38,611 bases of DNA, from the NCBI RefSeq assembly GCF_015207285.1, contig NZ_JADEXD010000049.1, positions 1-38,611 of the forward strand, read 5' to 3'. This stretch comes from Tychonema sp. LEGE 07203. Lineage in GTDB: Bacteria > Cyanobacteriota > Cyanobacteriia > Cyanobacteriales > Microcoleaceae. A program made the translations under genes and the position numbers. The notes beneath the pieces were generated by a model. The model had not been told where the DNA came from, searched no databases, and worked only from the letters and a program-made list of their open reading frames with translations. This document shows, one piece after another, positions 21,240-30,971 of this stretch; position 1 is the first letter of the stretch, and each line of letters starts with the position of its first letter.

Positions 21240-23420
21240 CTTGATTTTTTCAATCTCAAATTGTGTGTCTTTGTAACCGCCGGTAAGTCCTTGATCGAGA
21301 AAAATTTTGCCCGCTTTTTCTAAGTCGCTAATTGCTCCTGCTTTGTCTCCCAAGGAGCGCCTAACCATTCCTCTACCGTAGTAAGCTGCTGCATAATTCG
21401 GATTGAGCCGAATTGCTTGCACGTAATCTGCGATCGCACTATTGTAATTATTTAACTGCTGGTAAACCTTCGCCCGATTGGCGTAAGCTTCGGCATCGTT
21501 GGGATTGAGGCCGATTGCGGCGGTAAAATCTGCGATCGCCCCCTGGGCATCTCCCCCTGCGTTGCGAGCCAAACCGCGATTGCTCATAGCATTATAATTG
21601 TTCGGATTTAGTGTCACCGCTTGAGTGCAATCGGCAATTGCTTTCGGATAATCCTTCAAATTTAAATAAGCAATGCAGCGATTGTTGTAAGGAATCCCAT
21701 CTTCCTCGCTCAGCGAAATAGCCTGAGTGCAATCGTCAACTGCCGCTTGATGCGCCCCCAAATTCAACTGCGTGCTGCAACGATTAGTGTAAGCATCTCC
21801 ACTCTTGGGATCGATCGCAATTACCTGAGAATAATCGGCCAAAGCTCCCTGATAATCTCCTAGGTGAAAGCGAGCTCTCCCCCGACTGTAAAAAGCATCA
21901 ACATTTTGAGAGTCGAGTTTAATTGCTTCAGTATAATCTCCGATCGCCCCCTGCAAATCTGCGCTCCCGGCGCGAGCCAAACCCCGCGAATGATAAGCTT
22001 TAACAAGCTTTGGCTGCAGCCGGATTACTTCATTAAAATCCTGAATTGCCATTTTGTAATCTTGCAGTTCTAAATATGTAATTCCTCTTTCATAATATGT
22101 ATCAACATCGTTGGGCTGTAGATTCAGAACCTGAGTGTAATCCTCAATCGCCCCGCGCTTGTCGTTAAAATCGTTACGGGCTAGCCCCCGGTTAAAATAA
22201 GCCTTAAAATATTTAGGATTTAGAGCGATCGCCTGAGAATAATCGGCAATTGCTTCTTGATATTTTTTTAAATCGTAATTAGCATTTCCCCGCCGATAAA
22301 AACTCTCAGCATTGTTAGGATTTAATTGAATTGACTTATTAAAAGCTTCCAAAGCTGCCGCCGCATCTTGATTGCGAGACTTTTCTACTCCCAGTTCGTA
22401 ATATTCCTTAGCTTTAGTCGGATTCGGGCGGCTGCAATAACTAAACAGAAATACCAGAGCGATCGCCCCTAATCCAGCCAAAATCATCCACCAAAACCGA
22501 CTTCCCAAACCCGACGCAAAACTATCAGCAGAGAGTAAACTAATACCCTTACTTTTCTTTTGAGCTGTATGAGGATCTTGGCGGTGCGTCAGCTTGCCGA
22601 GAGCGGCCAAAACGTCCTCAGCCGATTGATAGCGCTTGCCAAATTGGTGACATACCATTTTGTCAATGATGTTTGCCAATCCCGGAGAACATTGAGCTCG
22701 GTTGCGCCAAACAATTTCCCCGGTGTGAGAAGGACTCGGATCTTGCAATTTTGGCAAATCGGTACCGGGCAAACCCGTGATAGCTTGGATGGCCATCATT
22801 CCTACGGCATAGAGATCGCTGCTAAATTGGGGGTTGCCTTGAAATTGCTCGATCGGCATATAAGCCGGAGTCCCCGTCGCAATGGTGCGCGGAAATTCTG
22901 CATCGTACTCAGAGACGTGATTCGCAACTTCTTTAACTGAGCCAAAGTCAATTAAAACTAATTTACCGTCTGGTTTGCGGCGGATTAAGTTGGAGGGATT
23001 AACATCGCGGTGAATCACTCCTTGAGAGTGTACGAATGCGAGCAGTTCTAACACTTCTTCTAACAGAGACACTACTCGTTCTTCCCGCCAAGGTTGACCT
23101 GCCGTAATTTCCCGATTTAGAGCGTGTCCGGGAACGAATTCTTCCACCAGGTAGAATTGACTGCCTTCTTCAAAATAAGCAAGCAAAAAGGGAATTTGAT
23201 CGTATTTGCCCAGCTTTTCTAAGATTTCTGCTTCTTGTTTAAATAAACGGTAAGCTGTTTTGAGAACTGAGGAAGTGTTGCTGGGAGGACGCAGTTGTTT
23301 TACTACACATTGAGGGTGGCCTGGACGGCGAGTATCGACAGCTAAATAAGTTTGTCCGAAAGCTCCTGAACTTAGAATTTGCACTACGCGATAACGCCTG
23401 TCTAAAAGTTGACCAACCAT
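21237..23420 (-). CDS. Ser/Thr protein kinase with transmembrane segment and 11 TPRs
   Basis: The 727-residue protein has a Hanks-type kinase domain (residues 1-270) with SGAFGQTY loop, K41 (VVKQL), HRDVNPSN (D139, N144) and DFG (158-160), all intact. A transmembrane helix lies near residues 313-335 (WMILAGLGAIALVFLFSYC), followed by 11 TPR units of 34 residues on the other side of the membrane. ATG 23420 (MVGQLLDRRYRV) aligns with its paralogue; the open frame to 23561 only translates intergenic repeat DNA. The substrate is unknown, and the TPRs probably bind partner proteins. It is the downstream member of a tandem pair on the minus strand. Confidence 0.93.
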   Translation of the reverse strand: MVGQLLDRRYRVVQILSSGAFGQTYLAVDTRRPGHPQCVVKQLRPPSNTSSVLKTAYRLFKQEAEILEKLGKYDQIPFLLAYFEEGSQFYLVEEFVPGHALNREITAGQPWREERVVSLLEEVLELLAFVHSQGVIHRDVNPSNLIRRKPDGKLVLIDFGSVKEVANHVSEYDAEFPRTIATGTPAYMPIEQFQGNPQFSSDLYAVGMMAIQAITGLPGTDLPKLQDPSPSHTGEIVWRNRAQCSPGLANIIDKMVCHQFGKRYQSAEDVLAALGKLTHRQDPHTAQKKSKGISLLSADSFASGLGSRFWWMILAGLGAIALVFLFSYCSRPNPTKAKEYYELGVEKSRNQDAAAALEAFNKSIQLNPNNAESFYRRGNANYDLKKYQEAIADYSQAIALNPKYFKAYFNRGLARNDFNDKRGAIEDYTQVLNLQPNDVDTYYERGITYLELQDYKMAIQDFNEVIRLQPKLVKAYHSRGLARAGSADLQGAIGDYTEAIKLDSQNVDAFYSRGRARFHLGDYQGALADYSQVIAIDPKSGDAYTNRCSTQLNLGAHQAAVDDCTQAISLSEEDGIPYNNRCIAYLNLKDYPKAIADCTQAVTLNPNNYNAMSNRGLARNAGGDAQGAIADFTAAIGLNPNDAEAYANRAKVYQQLNNYNSAIADYVQAIRLNPNYAAAYYGRGMVRRSLGDKAGAISDLEKAGKIFLDQGLTGGYKDTQFEIEKIK

Positions 23421-23807
23421 GTTCATATCGATAATTGATAATTGGTAATTGGGATTTGGAAATTGGGAATTGAGCGCGGGGAATTGGTAATTGGGAGTTG
23501 GTGATTGGGAATTGGTGATTGGTGATTTTCCCTTCTTCCTTTTTTCTGCTTCATTCTTCATTTTTCATTTTTCCTGATGACTAATGATTGATGACTGATG
23601 ACTGATGACTGTTAACTGTTAGCTGTTAGCTGTTAGTTGTTAGTTGTTAGTTGTTATTGGGAATTGGGCTCTAGCGTTGCGGAGGGATTGGAAATTCGTA
23701 GCAAGTAACCAATAACCAATAACCAATAACCAATAACCAATAACTAATAACCAATTCCCAATAACTAATGACTAATGACTAATTACTACTGACTACTGAC
23801 TAATAGT
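23421..23807. repeat. STRR-rich spacer between the two kinase genes
   Basis: This spacer contains GGGAATTGG/GGTGATTGG units (23440-23525), TGATGACTGATGACTG and GTTAGCTGTTAGTTG units (23577-23655), AACCAATAACCAATAACC units (23705-23757) and CTAATGACTAATGACTAATT up to the end of the upstream kinase gene. No gene is supported. The promoter of the downstream kinase must lie inside or between these arrays, unless it is co-transcribed with the upstream one. Confidence 0.85.
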
Positions 23808-26006
23808 TTATTTAGGGTCGTTCATTTGTGCTTGTGCATTTTGGAAACCATCGGCTCTGCCTTGCTCTAGAAACAGCGTTGCAGCTTTCTGAAAATCTTC
23901 GATCGCCCCAGCCCGATCTTTGAGTTGGCGGCGGACGAGGCCCCGGCTGTAAAAAGCACTAGCATTGTTGGGATTGAGCCGCAGCGACTGAGCGAAATCC
24001 TCAACCGCTAAAGGGTAATTTTTTTGTTCTGAGTACAGGCTACCGCGATTGCTGTATGCTACGGCATCGCTGGGATTGAGCCCAATTGCGCGGGTAAAAT
24101 CTTCCACAGCCCCGAGTTGGTCTCCCGAAGCCGATCGAGCTAAGCCTCGATTGCTGTATGCTTTGGGATTGTTGCTGTTAAGTCCGATCGCCAAACTGCA
24201 ATCTTCACCGGCCTTTTGAAATTGTTTTAAATTCAGATAAGCAATGCAGCGGTTGTTGTAAGCTGCTTCATCTTTGGGATCGAGATTAATTGCTCGGCTG
24301 CAATCTTCAATCGCTTTGTCGTAGGTTGCCAAATTTAAGTAAGCGCTGCACCGATTGGTATAAGCATCAGCTTGTTCGGGTTCCAATTCGATCGCCTTAC
24401 TATAATCTTCCATCGCACCCTGATAATCTGCCAGATTAAAGCGCGATCGACCGCGACTGTAGTAAACGCTAGCTTGTTCGGGGCTAATTTGAATCGCTTG
24501 GGTAAAATCTGCCATTGCTCCGGTTTTATCCCCCCAGGCCGATCGAGCTAAACCCCGATTGCTGTAAGCTGTAGCATCCTTGGGATTGAGCCGAATTGCT
24601 TGAGTGTAGTCTTCAATTGCGGTGCGGTAGTCTGCCAAATCGTAGTAAGCTAAGCCCCGCTGGTAGTAGGCATCGCCGTCGCTAGGGTTCAGCCGCAATA
24701 CTTGGGTAAAATCCTCCGCAGCCCCCCGCTTGTCGCCGGTTTCGAGGCGTGCCAGACCTCGATTGTAGATGGCTTTGGCGTGGCTGGGATTGACTTTAAT
24801 TGCTTCGGTGTAATCGGCAATTGCTTGCGCGGTGGCACCCGTGTCGTAGCGAGCGTTAGCCCGCTTGTAGAAAGTTTCAGCATCGCCAGCATTCAGGGCG
24901 ATGGCTTGGGTATAATCGGCGATCGCGCCTGTTTTGTCACCTTGCTGCGCCTTTGCCACGCCGCGGGCTAACAATTCTTTTGCCCTCGCCGGACTTTTAA
25001 TATGTCCGAAGTACATGATGACTGCTGTCAATATCGAAGCCGAGAGTATTGCAGCCAACAGCAGCAATCTGGTTTGGCGCTGTCTCGGCGGTTGACTCAA
25101 GGCATCGCTGATGATGGTGGCGGGCGTTGGAGCACCGTCCCATTTTACGGCGATTTGTTTGATGTCTGCCAAAACTTTGGCTGCTTCCTGATAGCGTTGT
25201 TCGCAGTCGGAGTCCACCATTCGATCGATAATACGTGCTAAAGCCGCCGAACAAGTTGCCCGGTTGCGCCAGGAAATTTCGTTTTTGTTTTTTCTCAGGG
25301 CGCTCAGTTGCTGGGGCGAGAGTCCTGTCACGGCAAGCTGGGCGATCGTACCTAGAGCGTAAATGTCGCTATTGTAACGGGGGTTGCCTTCCAATTGCTC
25401 GATCGGCACGTATAGCGCCTGCACCCCCAAATTTTCTTTTTTTCCCAAAGACGATTTAACAGACTTCGTCGGGGTTTGCGTCAGCAAATCACAATTAACC
25501 AGTTCCGGGCTAATTTCTTTGTCTAAGCTAAAGTCAACCAACACAAATTTTCCGTCTGACTCGCGCCGGATAACTCTGTCTGGTTGAATTCTGCGGTGAA
25601 TGAAGCCCAGGGAGTGGATGAACGCCAAAACTTCTAATATGGATGATAGCAAAGCAATTACTTCATCTTCTGGCCAAGCTTCACCCGCAATCAGTTCTTC
25701 ACTCAAAGGTGAACCGGAAATAAATTCTTCAATTAAGTATAAACTTTGATTTTCCTCAAAATACGCCAATAATTCGGGGATTTTGTCGTGCTTACCCAAT
25801 TTTTCAATTATTTCTGCGTTTCTTTGAAATATAACTTTGACTAATTCTGGAGTTTGCGAACTTGTGCCGGAAAGCCGCATTTCTCTAACCGTGCATTGCG
25901 GATACCCTGGACGGTGAGTATCTGCTGCTAAATAAGTTTTTCCCACCTCACTTGAGTCTGTGACTTTAATGATGCGGTAACGTCTGTCTAGAAGTTGACC
26001 AATCAT
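23808..26006 (-). CDS. Predicted pseudokinase with transmembrane segment and 11 TPRs
   Basis: The 732-residue paralogue of the gene at 21237-23420 can be aligned without gaps through the motif positions. The key residues are changed: K41 becomes R (CTVREM), the HRD motif becomes HRR (D139 to R), the metal-binding N144 becomes R (HRRIQPDRVI), and DFG becomes DFS; the glycine-rich loop is also altered (SSEVGKTY). It has a transmembrane helix (LLLLAAILSASILTAVIMYF), then 11 TPR units in the same register as its neighbour. GAGG precedes ATG 26006. Catalysis is unlikely; a regulatory or scaffolding role toward the active neighbour is an inference. Confidence 0.9.
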   Translation of the reverse strand: MIGQLLDRRYRIIKVTDSSEVGKTYLAADTHRPGYPQCTVREMRLSGTSSQTPELVKVIFQRNAEIIEKLGKHDKIPELLAYFEENQSLYLIEEFISGSPLSEELIAGEAWPEDEVIALLSSILEVLAFIHSLGFIHRRIQPDRVIRRESDGKFVLVDFSLDKEISPELVNCDLLTQTPTKSVKSSLGKKENLGVQALYVPIEQLEGNPRYNSDIYALGTIAQLAVTGLSPQQLSALRKNKNEISWRNRATCSAALARIIDRMVDSDCEQRYQEAAKVLADIKQIAVKWDGAPTPATIISDALSQPPRQRQTRLLLLAAILSASILTAVIMYFGHIKSPARAKELLARGVAKAQQGDKTGAIADYTQAIALNAGDAETFYKRANARYDTGATAQAIADYTEAIKVNPSHAKAIYNRGLARLETGDKRGAAEDFTQVLRLNPSDGDAYYQRGLAYYDLADYRTAIEDYTQAIRLNPKDATAYSNRGLARSAWGDKTGAMADFTQAIQISPEQASVYYSRGRSRFNLADYQGAMEDYSKAIELEPEQADAYTNRCSAYLNLATYDKAIEDCSRAINLDPKDEAAYNNRCIAYLNLKQFQKAGEDCSLAIGLNSNNPKAYSNRGLARSASGDQLGAVEDFTRAIGLNPSDAVAYSNRGSLYSEQKNYPLAVEDFAQSLRLNPNNASAFYSRGLVRRQLKDRAGAIEDFQKAATLFLEQGRADGFQNAQAQMNDPK

Positions 26007-26692
26007 GCTCTGCCCTCTACCCTGTTAATGTTCGATTATCGCATGAAATCACCACAGCCAAAAGATTTGGCTGAGTAGTTTAAGTTCGATCGCCCCGTGA
26101 CTCGGATCGACGGGCAGTCCTCTTCTGCAAGCTTCGCTAACGAATTGGCGATCGAGTCCAGACGGCCGCGCTCTTCTAAATATCTTGGCAAAAAATCGCA
26201 TAAATTGTCGATAGGTTAATCACATATGTATAATTTAACAACCGATCGCAGATTGATTTACATAAATTTACAACTTCTTGAATCTTTAATTCAAGCGATC
26301 CTGTCTCTCGAAGCACGCGAGCAATTACCAAGCGCCGGAAAAATATTAAAAAATATTCCCTACCCTTCGACTCAGCAACTCGTGCAGCTTCTCCCAAAAG
26401 GCAGTAGTTTAGATTTATTGAATTATACAGCAGATATTTATATCCCAATAGGCGATTGTTAAGATTGTGTATTCCCCAGATATCCCCCTCGCATACCCCT
26501 TAACAAAGGTAGTAGCGGTTGACCTAAGAGCAACTTCTTCTCCCACTTTTTTTAGGGAAGTAGGGAGGTTCTTCCACCGGGATTATCGATTAGTTTTGAA
26601 CAGTATTGATTTATACTGTCGAAGACCGAGAAGCAATTGCCCGATTCTCAAAAACAGGACACTGATAGAACTTTTTAATGTGAACAATAAAA
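26007..26692. other. Intergenic region with no confident gene
   Basis: Nearly 700 bases lie between the divergent pseudokinase and mnmE. A 78-codon plus-strand frame at 26226-26462 (INLQLLESLIQAILSLEARE) has a vaguely antitoxin-like amphipathic helix, but no ribosome site or recognisable family supports it. An overlapping minus-strand frame and one at 26467-26700 look spurious. A CTTCGCTAACGAATTGGCGA stretch near 26130 is a common cyanobacterial interspersed sequence. Promoters of both neighbours are expected here. Confidence 0.4.
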
Positions 26693-28078
26693 ATGTCTGA
26701 ATCACTAACAAAAGGAGGAACGATCGCAGCGATCGCCACCGCCATAGTTCCCCAACAAGGCAGCGTCGGCATTGTGCGAGTTTCCGGGGCCTCCGCCTTA
26801 AAAATTGCCGAAACTCTGTTTCGCGCCCCAGGAAAGCAAATTTGGGAGTCTCACCGCATTCTTTACGGCCACATCCGCCACCCCAAAACTCAAGAATTAG
26901 TTGATGAAGCTTTGCTGTTAATTATGAAAGCGCCGCGTTCTTTCACCCGCGAAGATGTGGTGGAATTTCACTGTCACGGCGGGATTATGGCCGTCCAGCA
27001 AGTCTTGCAGTTGTGTTTGGAAAACGGGGCGAGATTGGCGCAGCCGGGAGAGTTTTCGCTGCGGGCTTTTTTGAACGGGAGGCTCGATTTAACTCAGGCT
27101 GAAAGCATTGCAGATTTGGTGGGAGCAAAATCTCCCGCTGCTGCACAAAGTGCTTTAGCCCTTTTGCAGGGAAAATTGGCCCAGCCAATTCGTAAATTAA
27201 GAACAACTTGTTTGGACTTGCTGGCAGAAATTGAGGCGAGAATTGATTTTGAGGAAGATTTGCCTCCTTTAGATGAAGCTAAAACTTGCTGGGAAATAAA
27301 TCATGTTTTGGCGGAACTGTCAACAATTTTGGCGACGGCAGATCGCGGAGAATTGTTGAGAAGTGGTTTGAAAGTAGCGATTGTCGGGCAGCCGAATGTG
27401 GGAAAGTCGAGTTTGTTGAATGCGTGGAGTAAGAGCGATCGGGCGATCGTCACAGATTTGCCGGGTACGACGCGGGATGTGGTAGAATCGCAGCTAGTTG
27501 TGGGCGGCATTCCGGTGCAGGTGCTCGATACTGCAGGCATTCGGGAAACCGAAGACAAGGTAGAAAAAATTGGCGTAGAGCGATCGCGCGCTGCAGCAAA
27601 ACAAGCCGATTTAGTATTGCTAACAATTGACGCAGAATCTGGTTGGACAGAGGGCGATTCCGAAATTTACGAACAAGTAAAGCACCGCCCGCTAATTATA
27701 ATCATCAACAAAATCGACCTAGTAAAAACAATCCCCGAACTACCTTTTTCCTCTGAAATTTACCGCACAGTTACCGCAGCCGCAGCCCTAAATCGAGGCA
27801 TAGAAGACTTAGAAACCGCAATCTTAGATGCCGTCAGCCACGGAAATTTGCAAGCAGCAAACTCCGATTTAGCCATCAACCAGCGGCAAGCAGCAGCCTT
27901 AACCAAAGCCAAAATTTCTCTGGAACAATGTACGGAAACTATTAGCAATAAATTGCCTTTAGATTTTTGGACAATAGATTTGCGCGGAGCAATTCAAGCC
28001 TTGGGGGAAGTTACGGGAGAAGAAGTGACAGAATCAGTGCTCGACAGAATATTTAGCAGATTTTGCATTGGCAAATAG
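26693..28078 (+). CDS. mnmE: tRNA modification GTPase MnmE
   Basis: The 461-residue full-length protein has the N-terminal formyl-THF-binding domain ([34 protein letters not shown]), a helical domain and an inserted G domain with GQPNVGKSS (232-240), DLPGTTRD (255-262), DTAGIRE (279-285) and NKID. It ends with the invariant FCIGK, whose Cys is typical of MnmE. With MnmG it installs the aminomethyl-type group on U34 of certain tRNAs. No clear Shine-Dalgarno sequence precedes the ATG. Confidence 0.97.
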   Translation: MSESLTKGGTIAAIATAIVPQQGSVGIVRVSGASALKIAETLFRAPGKQIWESHRILYGHIRHPKTQELVDEALLLIMKAPRSFTREDVVEFHCHGGIMAVQQVLQLCLENGARLAQPGEFSLRAFLNGRLDLTQAESIADLVGAKSPAAAQSALALLQGKLAQPIRKLRTTCLDLLAEIEARIDFEEDLPPLDEAKTCWEINHVLAELSTILATADRGELLRSGLKVAIVGQPNVGKSSLLNAWSKSDRAIVTDLPGTTRDVVESQLVVGGIPVQVLDTAGIRETEDKVEKIGVERSRAAAKQADLVLLTIDAESGWTEGDSEIYEQVKHRPLIIIINKIDLVKTIPELPFSSEIYRTVTAAAALNRGIEDLETAILDAVSHGNLQAANSDLAINQRQAAALTKAKISLEQCTETISNKLPLDFWTIDLRGAIQALGEVTGEEVTESVLDRIFSRFCIGK

Positions 28079-28117
28079 TAACTATCGAAGATTTATCTAA
28101 GACTTACGCATCAAGCC

Positions 28118-28219
28118 AAAGAAACCCGGTTTCTGGGCTGCTCGCCGAGACTTAAGAAACCGGGTTTCTTGCTAAGTTTATCGTTACTCAACATAAAAAT
28201 TCGTAGAAACCCGGTTTCT
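28118..28219. repeat. Three GAAACC-(C/G)-GGTTTC palindromes
   Basis: AAGAAACCCGGTTTCT-type odd palindromes occur at about 28118-28135, 28154-28170 (AAGAAACCGGGTTTCTT, the inverted orientation) and 28205-28219. They lie between the convergent mnmE and SagB-type genes and may provide structured 3' ends. They are the same family as at 49-115 and 16630-16694. Confidence 0.85.
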
Positions 28220-28278
28220 GGGCTCATCTTGGTAAATTTCATTTAACTCAATGTCTGCTAAAACGATCGCCCTAAAAT

Positions 28279-29817
28279 TCACGATCGCGGTCTTCCCAAA
28301 GTTGTAATATAAAGCACGGCCTCGCTCGCAGGAATACCGAGAACGTCATTGACGCGATCGTCAAAAAAGCCCGCGATACCGCTAACACCCAAACGCAGTT
28401 GAACGGCTGCTAAATTCAACCGCTGGCCCAAATGACCCGCGTCCATGTGCAAATATCGGTAAACTCGATCGCCATATTTTGCTACAGCCCCCTTCAAATC
28501 CGCCGTGTGAAACAACAGCGCCCCCGCATCTCTGCCCAAATCTTGCCCCAAACACAAAAAATGCAAGTCCCTGCGGAAATTTTTAAACCTAATTTGCCGC
28601 AATTCCTGAGCTTTCGGAGCGTAATAATAACAGCCTTCTTCCAACCCGTGCACGCCCGAAACCGCAATAAAAGTCTCGATCAAACTCAGATCGAAATAAT
28701 CGGGATAACCGTCTAATCCTTGGTCGATATAGTGCTGCGGCTGGTAAGTAAAATCCAGCAATGCTAGCAGTTCGCCCAAGCTCAAAGAAGCACCTGTATA
28801 AGCACGAGTAGAACGCCTTTTGAGCATAGTAGTTTCTAAAGTTTCCAGATTCACTCCCCACGGAATCGAAGGAGTTACCGTAGAAACTTTAGTGCAAAAT
28901 GGAAAGTTGTATTTATCCTCTAAATCACCTTCTTTTTCATCAAATTTCCAGCCATCCGCTGTGGCGGGATCTGATTCTAGCTGCGTCGCTTTGTGGAGGT
29001 ATCCCAACAGTTGGCCCTCGGAAATTTGTGGGTAATCTGTGGTCGTTTTTCCCGGCAAAGCTGTTTTAAATTTGGGTAAATTTTGGTCGATATCTAGCAA
29101 GTCGGCTAACGCAACTACACAAATCGCTCCTTCTTGTTCCGAGTCTACGTACAGTAATTCATTGATAGCTGCGTCGGCGAATCCTCCAATCAAGTGAGGT
29201 CGGTAATCGTTGACGGCGCAAGCTAACTCGATATTGCTCAATAAATGACCGGTGTCGAGGAAAATCCTGCGGTAGGCTCGGTCTTCGTAACGCCAAGAAG
29301 AACGGAAGAAAACAGTAGTAATGGCGATCGCCAGTTGGGTATTTTCGAGCGCCGGCGATCCGAAACAAGCAGCTTGCAGGGCCGACCAAACTTGACTGTC
29401 CCAAAAATGAACGAGTGAATGAGTTCTGCACTGATAATTGTAGAGTCCGGCGGGCAAATGCGGCGTGCCGCGGGAGATTAAATAAACCTCGGCTGGGTAG
29501 AGCCCGCCCGCCGACGGTGCCGATCGCAAATACAGATAGCTCTCATCCACCGTCTGCACCTTCGCCGTCAACCCGTAACTGCACAGCAACAAGCTCGACA
29601 AGCGGTGCCACCAACCGGCATCAGCGGCGGCCTCGCGATCCTCCGAGGGGTCTTTTATATAAGGCTTGAGGTCAAAATACGCCCCAATTTTATACTCTTT
29701 GAACGGCACCGGTTGCTCTGTCCAATCTAGCTGTCTGCTTTTAGCAGCAATGGTTTCAGGGTCATATTTCGTCCGTTGGTGGTAGTGTTCAGCAATCGAA
29801 ACAGGAAGTTCTGGCAT
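28279..29817 (-). CDS. SagB/ThcOx-type dehydrogenase, double nitroreductase fold
   Basis: The 512-residue protein has two nitroreductase-like halves. The first half includes LRSAPSAGGLYPAEVYLISR, LPAGLYNYQ and FLDTGHLLSNIELACA. The second half includes LKRRSTRAYTGASLSLGELL, YLHMDAGHLGQRLNLAAVQL and GIAGFFDDRVNDVLGI. The S-A-G-x-x-Y-P-x-E and D-x-G-H-x-x-x-N/R landmarks fit FMN-dependent SagB/ThcOx oxidases, which in peptide-natural-product clusters oxidise azolines to azoles. No cyclodehydratase, precursor peptide or transporter is adjacent, so a role outside such clusters is likely. The duplicated architecture is common in cyanobacteria. Confidence 0.88.
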   Translation of the reverse strand: MPELPVSIAEHYHQRTKYDPETIAAKSRQLDWTEQPVPFKEYKIGAYFDLKPYIKDPSEDREAAADAGWWHRLSSLLLCSYGLTAKVQTVDESYLYLRSAPSAGGLYPAEVYLISRGTPHLPAGLYNYQCRTHSLVHFWDSQVWSALQAACFGSPALENTQLAIAITTVFFRSSWRYEDRAYRRIFLDTGHLLSNIELACAVNDYRPHLIGGFADAAINELLYVDSEQEGAICVVALADLLDIDQNLPKFKTALPGKTTTDYPQISEGQLLGYLHKATQLESDPATADGWKFDEKEGDLEDKYNFPFCTKVSTVTPSIPWGVNLETLETTMLKRRSTRAYTGASLSLGELLALLDFTYQPQHYIDQGLDGYPDYFDLSLIETFIAVSGVHGLEEGCYYYAPKAQELRQIRFKNFRRDLHFLCLGQDLGRDAGALLFHTADLKGAVAKYGDRVYRYLHMDAGHLGQRLNLAAVQLRLGVSGIAGFFDDRVNDVLGIPASEAVLYITTLGRPRS

Positions 29818-30039
29818 ATTTCAGTAGAGGATGGGCTGTGGTTTCTTTATCGATCTTGACATTACTGATGGCTTACTGACCGAGGAAGGCATAAATTTAC
29901 AAATATAAAAAAAATCTTAGAAAAAATGCGCTCGCTGTTACACAAGCTTAACATGAGAGAATGCTTAGGTATAAATACGCAAAAAAATAACCATTAATTA
30001 TTGTTATGGACTGGCTGCAATAGCTGTCCTTATAAAAAG

Positions 30040-30567
30040 ATGAAAATGCAAAAGCTAAGCGCTGAGCAATTGCTCGCTCAGTATTCTGAAGGCAAGCGAA
30101 ATTTTGACGCAGTTGACCTAAGTGAAAATAATCTATTTCAAGCAGATTTGGCAGAAATAAGCCTTTCTGGTAGTATTTTGAGGCAAGCTTATTTGCCCTA
30201 CGGAAATCTGACTCAAGCCAATCTTTACCAAACACAGTTGCAGGATGCTGAATTGGGGGACATTCAACTTTATCAAGCAAACTTGTCAGAAGCTGATTTG
30301 TCAGGAGCAAATTTATCTAGAGCAAATTTACGCCACGCTAATTTGCAAGGTGCTAATTTGCAGAAAGCTAATTTACAAGGTGCGGATTTGTACAATGCCG
30401 ATTTGAGCAATGCCGATTTGAGCAATGCCGATTTGAGCAGAGCTAATTTGGAGAAAGCAAAGTTAACTAAAGCTCAATTAGCTGGCTGCAACTTATTTCG
30501 ATCGCGCTTGGCTGATTTGTCGGAAGCTGAGTGCGATCGCACTACCATCAGCCCCGAAGGATATTGA
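30040..30567 (+). CDS. Pentapeptide-repeat protein
   Basis: The 175-residue protein starts MKMQKLSAEQLLAQYSEGKR and then shows about two dozen A-[DN]-L-x-x pentapeptides (ANLSEADLSGANLSRANL, NADLSNADLSNADL), predicted to fold as a right-handed quadrilateral beta-helix. The last residues (CDRTTISPEGY) are a usual cap in cyanobacterial members. There is no signal peptide, so it is probably cytoplasmic; the function of this large family is mostly unknown. ATG 30040 is chosen over TTG 30001, whose extra residues are not repeat-like; ATG 30046 is equally possible. Confidence 0.88.
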   Translation: MKMQKLSAEQLLAQYSEGKRNFDAVDLSENNLFQADLAEISLSGSILRQAYLPYGNLTQANLYQTQLQDAELGDIQLYQANLSEADLSGANLSRANLRHANLQGANLQKANLQGADLYNADLSNADLSNADLSRANLEKAKLTKAQLAGCNLFRSRLADLSEAECDRTTISPEGY

Positions 30568-30583
30568 TGATTTCCAGCGCTGC

Positions 30584-30641
30584 GGGCGATCGGCTTCATT
30601 AGTCGTGAAGCGTAGCTATCCCCTAGGGAATCGCCCTTTTT
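30584..30641 (+). terminator. Branched terminator-like structure after the pentapeptide gene
   Basis: GGGCGAT (30584-30590) pairs with ATCGCCC (30630-30636), enclosing GCTTCA/TGAAGC and CCCTAGGG mini-hairpins, and is followed by five T and AAAATTT. It starts 17 bases after the stop codon. Part of it (GCGTAGCTATCCCCTAGGGA) is a widespread cyanobacterial interspersed sequence. Confidence 0.45.
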
Positions 30642-30754
30642 AAAATTTATTAACATTTCTCGACACCGCGGAAAAAGTGAGTTACATTTGTAGAAAATTT
30701 ATGAGATTATTTCATACCATTTTTCTAAATATATGCAAAACGATGAAGTCTTAG

Positions 30755-30775
30755 CCCCCCGCGAGTTCGGGGGGG
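30755..30775. other. Isolated GC-rich hairpin in a 400-bp gene-free interval
   Basis: CCCCCCG (30755-30761) pairs with CGGGGGG (30768-30774) around CGAGTT, followed by TAATATTT. It stands alone in the AT-rich 30642-30971 interval, which has no supported gene. It could terminate a small RNA starting in the AT-rich stretch around 30680-30730, or be a plain dispersed palindrome. Confidence 0.35.
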
Positions 30776-30971
30776 TAATATTTAACGCTACTTTATGAAA
30801 TTGTTATCACCTTTGTAAAAATTATTTTTTCATAATGCTGTCGAGAGTTCGCGAGTTTTCTACAACACTATTAAATGCAAAACACAGATGCTTCCGATAC
30901 TCCCGAACATATCGCGGCGCAACACAGACAATAAATAACACACATTTCTCCTGGGAAACCGGGTAAATTTC

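Noticed and set aside
26226-26462. 78-codon plus-strand frame before mnmE
   Set aside because: An amphipathic helix resembling small antitoxins was considered, but there is no ribosome site, partner or family match, and an overlapping opposite frame is equally open.
30007-30039. TTG start at 30001 for the pentapeptide-repeat gene
   Set aside because: The 13 added residues (including CNSC) are not repeat-like and no ribosome site precedes the TTG; ATG 30040 or 30046 is more plausible.
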